From Phanerochaete sordida (lineage: Eukaryota > Basidiomycota > Agaricomycetes > Polyporales > Phanerochaetaceae), in contig BPQB01000011.1 in the NCBI GenBank assembly GCA_019973155.2, positions 558,001 to 622,000 of the forward strand: a stretch of 64,000 nt of DNA, in the 5' to 3' direction. Position numbers and translations under genes: made by a program. Below the pieces are notes generated by a model. It did no database searches and was not told where the DNA came from. It saw only the letters and a list, made by a program, of their open reading frames with translations. Positions 55,676-64,000 of this stretch are shown here, in pieces; within the stretch, counting starts at the first letter, position 1; each line of letters opens with the position of its first letter.

Positions 55676-56945
55676 CTAGGCCGCCTCCGGACAATCGACG
55701 ACGATCCGCAGACACTCGTGCGGGCGGTCCTTGAGGTGGATCACGATGTCGAGCCCGTCGTCCTGCGCCGCGACCTCGTCGCTCTCGCCCGCGGCCGCCG
55801 CGCCGCGCACGAGGCCCGCGAGCACGAGCCACACCGTCGCGCGGTCGTCCGCCCCGCCCGCGTGCCCGGCGGCGCGCGCGTCGAAGTCCGCCCACGCGCC
55901 CCACGTGCGCGCGACGAGGGCCGCGAGGAGCGCGAACGCGCACGCGGGGTGCACGCGCGCGAGCGCGCGGAGGCCCACCGCGAGCAGGCCGAGCGCGAGC
56001 CCGACGTGCCACGGGAGCGTGCGCGCGTGGTGCGCGGCGGCGTCGCCGGGGCGCGGACCCGCGTGCAGGAGCGGGTGGAAGGCGACGCGCGAGAGGTGCG
56101 CGGGCGCGACGAAGGGCAGCGCGCCGAGCAGGGCGCTCGATGGCACGAAGAGCAGGGTGTGCAGGGCAAGGCGGGCGAGCGTGGGGTCGGGCTGCTGCGC
56201 GGGGTCGTCTTGGGGCTGCGTGGTGGCGACGAGCGCTGATTCGAGCGTAGCAGGATAGCGGAAGCGCGCCTCGGGGTCAGACTCGGGAGAGCCGTGCACT
56301 GCGGTGAGAGAATCCGTAGAGGCATTCGATACCTCGCCTGATGAGCTAGACTGGGGCGACAGGGATTCCGCCTGCAGGTCGGTGCACGCCTCGTCCGTCG
56401 TCTCGGGCGCAGCTTCCTTGAAGACTTCCTGCACGGCGATGTGGCAGGCCGGACGAGAATGGCCCTGCATGCAAAGGTGGTCAGCATCAGACATCAGACA
56501 AGGAGGAAGGTGTCACGCACCCGACCCCAGCTCTTCGGTGTGAGCTTCCGCGCAGCCTTCGTCGACGCCTTCTTCACCGCGTGCGCGAAGGACCTCTTCT
56601 TCTTGGTGCCCATCTTCGCTTCGCCCATCTGGTCCAGCTCGGGGGCGACGGGCACGAGAGTCTCGATGGAAGACCCCTCAATCTCCAGCTCAGAGCTCGT
56701 CAGGGTCTGCGCCCGGATGAGGCGTGCGCGGGTCGGGCTGGCAGGCGGCTCGTCGGTGTCGTCTGGGTGGCGCCGCGGGGGTGTCGGTGCGAGCATCTTC
56801 TCGAGGAAGCGAATTGAGGCGTCTGAGGGCTGTATCCAATGTTAGAATCTAATAGGAGTGATAGAATATGTCTACGCACCAGAGGAGAGAAAGACGAGAT
56901 GCTGCTCATGGTCTGCAGCGAGCGCGTGTCAAGGTTGGACTGCAT
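55676..56945 (-). CDS. membrane protein of unknown function
   Basis: Three exons (56880-56945, 56500-56829, 55676-56464) give 394 residues. The N-terminal half is disordered: MQSNLDTRSLQTMSSISSFS, a Pro/Thr-rich stretch, then a basic patch KKKRSFAHAVKKASTKAARK. A Ser-rich linker follows. The C-terminal half has two to three hydrophobic segments (LALHTLLFVPSSALLGALPF; VGLALGLLAVGLRALARV; VWLVLAGLVRGAAAAG) rich in Ala and Leu, and ends DIVIHLKDRPHECLRIVVDC followed by PEAA. The Ala/Arg bias partly reflects high GC, so the membrane assignment is moderate. Intron 2 is only 35 nt; if it were not an intron, the reading frame would stop at a TGA right after the junction, so splicing is needed. No family recognised. 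Confidence 0.62.
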
Positions 56946-57848
56946 GGCGATTAGGGTATCTGAGGTAGTTCGAAATGCTGCACCGGGCAGACAAGATGAG
57001 GAAGAGAGATGAACGGTACGAGCCCTACGAGCCCGCGAATATATCCGCCTGAGCTTGTCCTGTCAGCCTAGCCATGACTTCATGGTGAGGCTGGCAGCTC
57101 TTCCGCTTGGGCCCAGCCGTCCAACCTGCTCGAGATCGGCGAGCTCGATGATTACGACACATATGTTAGCCGTATTTCGCTACATATCCGCTTGTCGACG
57201 CCCCAGGGCTAAATCCGCTGGCATGCTGTGCGAGGTGGTGGGCTAGAAAATAAAAGGTGCGAGCAGGAATTGAACAGAGATCCCTGGCGCTTTCGGCAAT
57301 GCCCGCGACGCCACGAAGCTTGCCTATTCGAGCGATGTTTGTTCCTCGACGTCGACTCGAGTGCTTCACAGAGCTCGTAGGGCGCCTTCAATCCCGAAAA
57401 AATAGGCGAATATTCAGGGAGTAATATGATGTTATCTATCAACAGATGGCGGCCTTTAGCTAGCGTGTCGATCCTTGGGTGTACTAGCGCAGTACCAGCT
57501 TGAATGAGCTCCTCTCGAAATCTGCGAAGCTGACAGGGAGCTCATCGTCTCTATGAGCAGCGTAGGATATCAAGGGATAAACTTTTGCTGGTCTAGCGAC
57601 CTACATGGGCAGGTTTTGGATGCGCTATCGCCGGTGAATGAAGAAGTCGTTCGAAAACGGACGATCGGCCAGTGCCCGATCTCTGAGTGTCAACCTCCAG
57701 GCATAGGACCTCCATCTTTACCTCGTTCCACAACCTCTACTGTTTTTAACAGCACTTTCAACATCTCTTGCGATCCCACTCCCTGCGAAACCCGAGACTC
57801 ATAGACTGAAGAACATACTAGTACACCCCAGCCACCGAATTCAACACT
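56946..57848. other. divergent intergenic region
   Basis: Contains promoters of the membrane-protein gene (minus) and the F-box gene (plus). A tRNA-like 3' half at about 57256-57340 was considered and rejected. No gene. Confidence 0.45.
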
Positions 57849-59129
57849 ATGCCTGGAAGCTCTCAACTCCCCATCAGCACGACTTTGGGGATCATCGACC
57901 ACCTCGGGGACGACCCTGTCAGCCTCTTCACATGCTCGCTCGTCTGTCTCTCCTGGATGACGCGCAGCCGCGCACACACTTTCTACCACCTCGTCGTCGA
58001 CGACGCCGCGCGCCTCCGCACGCTCCTCGGCCTCCTCCGCGGCGGGACACACTCTTTCCGTTTCTGTACCCGCGAGCTCTATCTCGGGGCCCAATGGCCA
58101 TTTCCCGAGCATATGGACCTCTCTCGAGACGACTTTATCTTGCTCCTCGCGAGCCTGCCGACACTGCAGGCCCTGACGCTCGCCAACATCCGCTGGTCCG
58201 CGGACACGCCCTTGCCCCTCGCGTGCACGCCGCACACGCCGCGCCACCTGTCCACACTCCGCCTGTACCACCTGCACGCCGCGGGCAGCGCGGCGCTGGG
58301 CATGGCGCATCTGTCGTCGCTGCTGCGGCTCTTCTCCGGCATCGGCGCCCTCGACATGCTCTACGACGCGGACGCGGCGTTCTCGACGGACGACGCGCCC
58401 GCACACGCGTGCGCGAAGGTGCGCGCGCTGCCCGCCCTCGGCGAGCTCACGCTGCTGTGCTCCCGCGCGAAGCCGCGCATCATCCGCTGGCTCGCGAACG
58501 CCGGCGTGTTCGACGGGCTCGAGTCGCTCCAGCTGTGGCTGGCGGACGAGGAGGCGGCCGTCGCGTTCGGGCGGGTGGTACGCGCGTCGGGGAAGTCGCT
58601 CAAGACACTAGGCATATACCTGATACGCGAAGGGATGCTTGATGCTACTCGTGAGTACCAGGCCGCCTTGCGTCTCTCTAGCAGTCGTTGAGATACCTTC
58701 ACAGCCGAGACAATCGCGGACACACTCGATCTCTCGCACTGCACTGCACTGCAGACGTTCAAATTCTGGGTGCCCTTCGAGAAGGACTATACAGCGACAC
58801 ACCCTGACGTACAGTGGCAATGGAACGCAGGCTTCGCCATGGTAAACAGTCTTCCCAGGAGCGCACTTCGAAGAGTACAGGTGGTGGCGATCCCCCGGTA
58901 CAAGCCGTTCCGCGCGGTGTGTCTGGTCGAGAGCATCCCCTGCAAGAAGGTGAAGCAGGTCGTGCAAGCGTTCCCGCGCCTCGAAGACATCGATATCGTC
59001 ACTGCGTCGTCCCCTGCCGCGGAGCCCTCGAGTGGACGTATCACGCTCCGCGCCAAGAATGGGTCGTCGAAGATGAAGGGGATTGTGTCGTCGTGCCTCA
59101 CGCAGATTGATATTACTGGCTTCCTGTAG
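57849..59129 (+). CDS. F-box-like protein with leucine-rich C-terminus
   Basis: Two exons (57849-58650, 58705-59129) give 408 residues. The N-terminus, LPISTTLGIIDHLGDDPVSL then FTCSLVCLSWMTRSRAHTFY, is the degenerate F-box usual in Agaricomycetes (I-I-D-H-L, C-S-L-V-C-x-W, S-R). The rest is an irregular alpha/beta Leu-rich repeat fold, with strands such as LPTLQALTLANIRWSAD, LSTLRLYHLHAAGS, LPALGELTLLCSRA, GLESLQLWLAD and CTALQTFKFWVPFEKDY. It would bind SKP1 through the F-box and select a substrate for SCF ubiquitination. These families are very large in mushrooms and most members have no known target. The splice GAT GCT ACT C|CC GAG ACA is unambiguous. Confidence 0.85.
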
Positions 59130-59211
59130 ACCCGTCCCGCCTGCGAACGGATTATCAATGCATCCTGGCGGTGCAGTGCAATAGCTGTGTGCGCGTGTGC
59201 AGGTCTCGACA

Positions 59212-60358
59212 TCACAGAAGCCCGCCGTCGTCTTCCACGGGCGGCGCAGACGCCACAGCATACCGGACGCGGAAGTGCGGAGAGTCGATAAGGATACGCC
59301 GCGCCTCCATCGCACGCTCCTTGGTCTTGAACCGAACAAACACAAAGTCCCAGCGTGAAGCGTGCTCATGTTCAGGCACTGCTGGACAATCAGCACAGGC
59401 CTAGCACAGCGAAGCTGGGATACTCACGTATGCGCACATCGATAATCGCTTGCTTGAACTCGGCGAGGTGCCGGCGCAGCTCTGCTTTGCGACCTAAGAA
59501 CCCGACGAGACAAAGCGTGTCGCTTGGCTCATTGGCGCCGTCGACGACCTTGGCGGAGTCGCTCCGTGCCCACTCGACCGACAGCTGAGGCTGCACCCCC
59601 CAGAGCATCCGCATTGCCTCTTCAGCGGCGTCGTGGTCGCGAAATTTGACCCAAGCCACATCGGAGGAGTCGTGCTTGCCTTGTTTTCGTTCAGCTTGGG
59701 GAGCGATGTAAAGAGCATGTTCACGCACCGCCTGTTACGCGCTCTATCGCCTCTTCCCAGCTCTTGAGCATTTTTCGGACCTCTTGCTCTCCGCCAACGA
59801 AATTCGAGAGAAAGAGGGTCTGCGAAGTGTTAGCATTCTCCGCCGGAGGCGCGTAGTCTATAAACAGCCTTTTGCCATCGTGATAGAATGGACTCCGCCT
59901 ATGTTCTTCGTACAAGTCGAAGCCCTCCTTGGTAGTCCTCACGTCAATGTGGCAAAAGTGCCTCCCTGGAACGAGCGTTAGCATCTGGTAAACGACACTT
60001 GACGCGAGGGCCACGCACCCATTCGAACGCTCTCTACTTGTGCAACGGCCTTGAACATCTCGCGGACGACGTCCGTATTCGAACCAGTGTTTGCATGTCC
60101 GATTCCACGAATGAACAGCGTACGCGAGGGTTGTACTTCTGGACGTGTCCGGTTACGCGCTTCGTATCTGCCCTTCCTGGGTGCATCCTCTTCGTCGTGG
60201 CGCTCTCGTTTCGACCGCCTGACAGGGTGGCTTCGCCATCTCCCAAGGCTCTCCATCGGGTCTGGGTTTGACGCTTCGCCGCGCAAGCCAAAGGAAGCAA
60301 AGCGTCTCTGTATGAGAACGGGTCTCAGTAGGCCCCGCGCGAGACGCAGAGCAGACAT
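59212..60358 (-). CDS. mitochondrial-type RRM protein (copy I)
   Basis: Four exons (60019-60358, 59729-59965, 59428-59694, 59212-59381) give 337 residues. Start at the ATG at 60358: MSALRLARGLLRPVLIQRRF followed by AS, an Arg-rich, acid-free amphipathic presequence with an R-R-F-A-S cleavage-like site, so mitochondrial import is likely. After a basic linker come RNA-recognition-motif units. The first is RTLFIRGIGHANTG (RNP2-like) with RHFCHIDVRTTKEGFDLYEE (RNP1-like). The second is QTLFLSNFVGGEQEV with VAWVKFRDHDAAEEAMRMLW. The third is DTLCLVGFLGRKAEL with WDFVFVRFKTKERAMEARRI. RNP1 lacks the usual aromatic pairs in places, so binding may be weak or specialised. Divergent from the next RRM gene over a 113-bp promoter. 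Confidence 0.82.
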
Positions 60359-60471
60359 GGATGCTGGCGAAGAGGGAGAGGGCAAGAGATTGAGGGCGGA
60401 TGGACCCCGGAGCCGGAGCGGTTCCAGCTGCTGAGCGCCGCCAGTGTCCGAGGTCCGCGACCGCCAACCTC
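60359..60471. promoter_or_regulatory. 113-bp divergent promoter of two RRM genes
   Basis: Only 113 bases lie between the start codons of the minus-strand and plus-strand RRM genes, so the two must be controlled together or by overlapping elements. No TATA box seen. Confidence 0.6.
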
Positions 60472-61958
60472 ATGCTTAAACTTCCACTATCTCGACTCTC
60501 TCTTCGACAATCCGCACGGAAACCAGCTTGGGCTTCGAGCGTATGCTTACGATGCCAGGTAGCGACTACAAAATCACCGCTTATACGAAATGTGAGATTG
60601 GCTTGCTCACGAACCGGGCTGAGCTAACCCTGAGTCTTGTCAACCATGCAGCAGTCTTCATGGGCTAGGAGGTTGCAGGAGGAACCTGATCCCGGTACGC
60701 ATACGTTCATACAAACTGAGGGTAGCACTCACACGTCCATGGCATGCAGAACCTTCTGCAGAGGAAACTTCTGCAGAGAAAGAGCCTCCGGAGCAAAGCT
60801 CACCGGTGGACAACTCGCACCTGCAGGCCATGTTTGCACTGGCGAGAGACTACACTCAGCCTGCGGCGGACAAGGCAGCAGCAGTCGCTCAAGCGAGGGC
60901 CGCGCGCATGCAGTACGCAGACGGAGAACCCACACCCGAACGCGCCGCCTCCTCCTCCGTGCGCATCGAGTATCTGCCCCAGAAGATGACCGAAGACGAT
61001 ATCCGAGAGCTGTTCTCTCCGTTTGGCAAGATCGCCCACATCAAAATTTGTGCGTACTGTGCTGTTCGTGACCTGAGCGTCGGCCTGACTTGTGCAGTGG
61101 AAACTAGCGGGGAGCGTCTCGCAAGCGTAACCTTCTCGTCGTCAGCAGAGGCAGAGGCACTTGTCGACGCGAACACGGCAACACCGCTCATGTTCGAGGA
61201 AGCAGAGCTCGATATCCGCTTCGGTTCTCTCACGCACGAAAATCCGCCTTCGCGCACGCTGTTTGTACAGGATTTCGGCGCGGACCCTTCGGAGACGGAG
61301 GTGACGCTGTATGACATGTTTCGCCAGTACGGAACAGTCACCGGCATAAGACAAGGTACGTGTGCGATCCCTACGCCACGATATGTTGGCTGACCAGGCT
61401 CTAGCAATGAACAAAGCGGCTTGGTTCGTCACCTTCCAGTCTGTCAAAGACGCGGCGGCGGTCATGGAGCAGCACCAGCTGATTCCTTTCCGCTATTTCA
61501 AACAAATTCTCCATGTGAACTACGAGGTGACGACATCTACGTTCGATCGTAACGCCCACCATACGCTCTGCATCACCGGCTTCCGCGGCACCGCGGGAGA
61601 GCTTCTCCAGCATATGCCTACGTTCGACGGGGGCGAGCACATCGTAAAAATCACCTCAGGTGAGTGCTCATCTGGCCGTTGTTCTGCCTCCACTGACCTC
61701 AGTCGTTCTCTAGTCCCGGACAAAACTGGCACGCGTCCTCCCCTGTTCTTCGTCGAGTTCGAGGCAGTCGAGTATGCCACGCGTGCCTTGGATTACATCC
61801 GCGAGCACCCCGATGTGAGCTTCGCTGCCAAATATGCTGGAAAGCCGAACGACTGGCGGGCGAAGACGAGGAGTTTGTTCGAGCCCATCGAGTCGTTTGA
61901 CCCATTTGGTCCATCACCCAGCCGCCGGCGGGAGTGGAAAGGAAAGGCGCGCCGGTAG
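60472..61958 (+). CDS. mitochondrial-type RRM protein (copy J)
   Basis: Six exons (60472-60558, 60652-60694, 60750-61049, 61098-61355, 61405-61659, 61714-61958) give 395 residues. Presequence MLKLPLSRLSLRQSARKPAW followed by ASSVCLRCQ is rich in Arg/Ser/Leu without acids, consistent with mitochondrial import. RRM units: VRIEYLPQKMTEDDIRELFS, PFGKIAHIKI, then LASVTFSSSAEAEALVD; SRTLFVQDFGADPSETEVTL, YDMFRQYGTVTGIRQ, then AAWFVTFQSVKDAAAVME; HTLCITGFRGTAGELLQHMP with LFFVEFEAVEYATRALDYIR. Same build as the neighbours I and K: N-terminal targeting, three or more degenerate RRMs, and a short basic tail. Probably an RNA-processing or translation factor in the organelle. Confidence 0.85.
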
Positions 61959-62230
61959 GCTCATCCTGATAGTGAGATGGGAGTTATAACATTGTCATTA
62001 TGAACTACATGTGAACTCTGGGAATACACTACGTGTCGTCACTTCAAAGCTGTGCCGAGCTCTACAGATGTAGTCTTCGTGCGCTATGACAAGCATTGCC
62101 GCAGAATTGCAGCCCGCGGAATCGGCTCGTCCTGCATGGCGTCGAGCGCGTAGCCCCTTTACAGACGGCGTGCGAAAGCTTTGACAGTGACGGTGGCCGG
62201 GGAGTGGGCAGCGTTGTGGTCTCCCGGACA
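61959..62230. other. convergent 3' region between RRM genes J and K
   Basis: 272 bases, no gene. Shared 3' flank. Confidence 0.6.
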
Positions 62231-64000
62231 TTAAGCATCCCAGACGATTTTTCGGAAGACGGAGTCCTCCGAGCCGGCGTCGGGCAAGGGCGCAAAGTTC
62301 AGGCGTATTTTCCGTCCCTGTACAGCGAGCGGGTGCAGCGCATGCGCCTCGAGGGCCCGTAGCGCCTGCGCAACGTTCTCGAACTCTATGTAGTAATTCG
62401 TGTCGGTGCCTGCGAGCAACGTGAGCGGACGAACGACCCGAGCGCATAAATCACTCACCTCGCCAGAAGCGGGCGACCTTCCCGTGAGTAGTGCACCACT
62501 GCTCGACGAGCTTCAGCGCGTTGGTGTCGAGCTCGTTCACACGGTCGAGAGCCAGGAAAGCTGAGGAGTCGTTGAGCTTGGGAAGGAGCGCAGTGTTGAT
62601 TCTGACTGCTTTATCCTGGATTTTCAGGGGCTGCTGTTGGTGGACTTCTTTAACAAGTGTCGCATCCGACTTGCTTTCGAAAGAGACCAGAGCGCGACCA
62701 GCAAACTCGCCACTGAGAGAATGGTTAACTATTGCAGATGAGTGTCAGAAGCCAAAACCATCGGATAAAATAATATACTCGCTTAGATGTACCGTGAAAC
62801 GCTCTGTCACGCCTGCAGAGCGCAGCATGTCCTCTATCTGTTCCCTGTTTGCGGATTGGTGTACGTGCTGTAAGTGCAGTACAAACGTGTGCAGCTCAGG
62901 GGGCTTCTTTACAAGCGCTTCAAGCTTTTTCAGTGCCCTAGCTGGTGCAAGCATGCGCTCCTTGTCGGAAGGCGCGTAGTCCACAAGAGTCTTGTACGAT
63001 GGTGGTAGCACTTTCCAGTCTTCGGGATAGCTAAGCTGGTTGGAGTACAGCACACTCATGCCGTAGTCCCTAAGGATGTCACGGACGTCGGAAGCGTGAT
63101 CGGCCGTGTCGAATTGGACCCATGCTCGGCTAGGCTTGTCCATGGCACCCTCAGCGTTCGCTGGAATTTGTTAGTTAGCTATCGCATCCCATAAGCGTAG
63201 CAAAGACTGCTCACAGACGTTGACCCAGTCGACGTAGTCGATGTACTCGCGGAAGAACGCACAGAGATACTTGACGGAACCAACGAAATCGGTGATATGG
63301 AGGACGCGGGATGGCGTATGGAAGGAGAAGTCGATGAGGAGCTCCTTGTTCCAAAACCTGAGCCGGTACTTCATATGACTTGCAACAGCCCTCTCCGCTG
63401 CGCCAACGGTTGAGAACACGACGTGACAGTATCTGTTTCCTGCGCTGTAGTCTGTGTCGACGCGCGATGCTCAGCGCCGCACGAAGAGGTCGTACATGCG
63501 CGTAATAGGACTCACTTATATGTTTGATTTCCCCAAATGGCGAGAACAACTCCCTGACCTCCTCCTCCACTTCTTCTACCTCTCCTTGCACTCCTAGGAC
63601 GAACAGGGTATGTGTTGCGTCTGGAGGACGGTGCACCACTTCTATGGCCAAGCACTCTCCTTTCAGGATGAGCCCTTTGCGACTAGCTTCTCTGAAAGCT
63701 TTTCGTGCCTCTGGTTCTCGCGACATCTTCACGAATGCACGGCCAAAGAAGCGGTCCACCCTGCTAGTTTGTCCTAATTCATGTGTAAACTCAGGTAGTG
63801 CACACTGTAAAGGCACACTTACTCAGCATTACACCCTCCACCTTGCCGAACTGGGAGAACAGCTCTTCGATCTCTGCTTCCGTCGTGTAATCCGGTAGAA
63901 AGTCCACCTGTAGTAGCATTGCGGGAAGGTCCTGGGTCTGTAAGTGCGACAACTTGTTCCATGTTAGTATGAATGGAGCATCGGAATTGGCTGTAGACGA
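62231..64000 (-). CDS. multi-RRM protein (copy K), 5' end outside window
   Basis: The stop is at 62231 and the gene runs off the right edge, so the N-terminus and any presequence are missing. Exons joined by frame give LLQVDFLPDYTTEAEIEELF, SQFGKVEGVML|RVDRFFGRA, HTLFVLGVQGEVEEVEEEVR, ELFSPFGEIKHI|RNRYCHVVF, STVGAAERAVASHMKYRLRF, RVLHITDFVGSVKYLCAFFR, SRAWVQFDTADHASDVRDIL, TFVLHLQHVHQSANREQIED, GRALVSFESKSDATLVKEVH, and a last half-unit YYIEFENVAQALRALEAHAL ending VFRKIVWDA. At least four RRM units are visible, more than in I or J. The shared FSPFG(E/K)I(K/A)HI box with gene J (PFGKIAHIKI) supports common descent. Likely function parallels I and J. Confidence 0.8.

Noticed and set aside
57256..57340. 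tRNA-like 3' half on the minus strand (GTTCAATTCC followed by an acceptor-like TGCTCGCACC)
   Set aside because: The T-stem arms do not pair, and no matching 5' acceptor strand, D-arm or anticodon stem is found at the right distance. At most a dead tRNA fragment.
1..64000. CRISPR arrays, operons, Shine-Dalgarno sites, IS elements
   Set aside because: The intron-rich genes and families show a fungal nuclear genome; no regularly spaced repeats or transposase genes were seen.

Overview
The window is nuclear DNA from a filamentous basidiomycete, most likely an Agaricomycete and possibly a polypore-type fungus. Evidence: genes are cut by many short introns (about 35-65 nt, GT-AG with CTNA-like branch sites), base composition is GC-rich, and the families present (DUF6534 membrane proteins, an MVDW-type multi-span membrane family, Agaricomycete F-box proteins, a helical-bundle protein) are typical of that group. 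No transposase, reverse transcriptase, rRNA, convincing tRNA or CRISPR array was seen. Gene models were made by reading exon frames and joining them at splice sites by eye. Family calls come from recognised motifs, not searches.

Left part (1-16 kb): the 5' part of a PMS1/PMS2 mismatch-repair gene (minus, running off the left edge); two diverged members of one multi-span membrane family (2797-4028 minus, 12696-14317 plus); a single-span membrane protein (6230-7279); a disordered, repeat-rich stress-type protein (7933-10386); and the proteasome lid subunit RPN9 (14461-15777 minus). About 2.3 kb between 10.4 and 12.7 kb holds only a decayed tandem repeat and a coding remnant.

Centre (16-40 kb): RPN9 shares a 240-bp divergent promoter with a SHPRH/IRC20-type SNF2-RING ubiquitin ligase (16018-21674). 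Next come a double-Myb protein resembling the TAY1/TEB1 telomere-binding proteins (22004-25767 minus), a seven-span receptor-like membrane protein (27401-28816), a cupin gene, a Ser-rich GPI-type wall protein, a short-chain dehydrogenase (36121-37438) and a small dual-specificity phosphatase (39260-39944).

Accessory stretch (30-47.5 kb): three intact cupin genes plus a fourth fragment, with two repeat families (X and Y), arranged as an inverted segmental duplication and a tandem duplication. This is the most rearranged part of the window.

Right part (49-64 kb): a helical-bundle (MLKL-NTD-like) protein; a 5'-truncated DUF6534 copy facing a fuller DUF6534 gene; a membrane protein of unknown role; an F-box protein; and three RNA-recognition-motif genes in a row. 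Two of the RRM genes have mitochondrial-type presequences and share a 113-bp divergent promoter; the third runs off the right edge. They look like a local family of organellar RNA-binding proteins.
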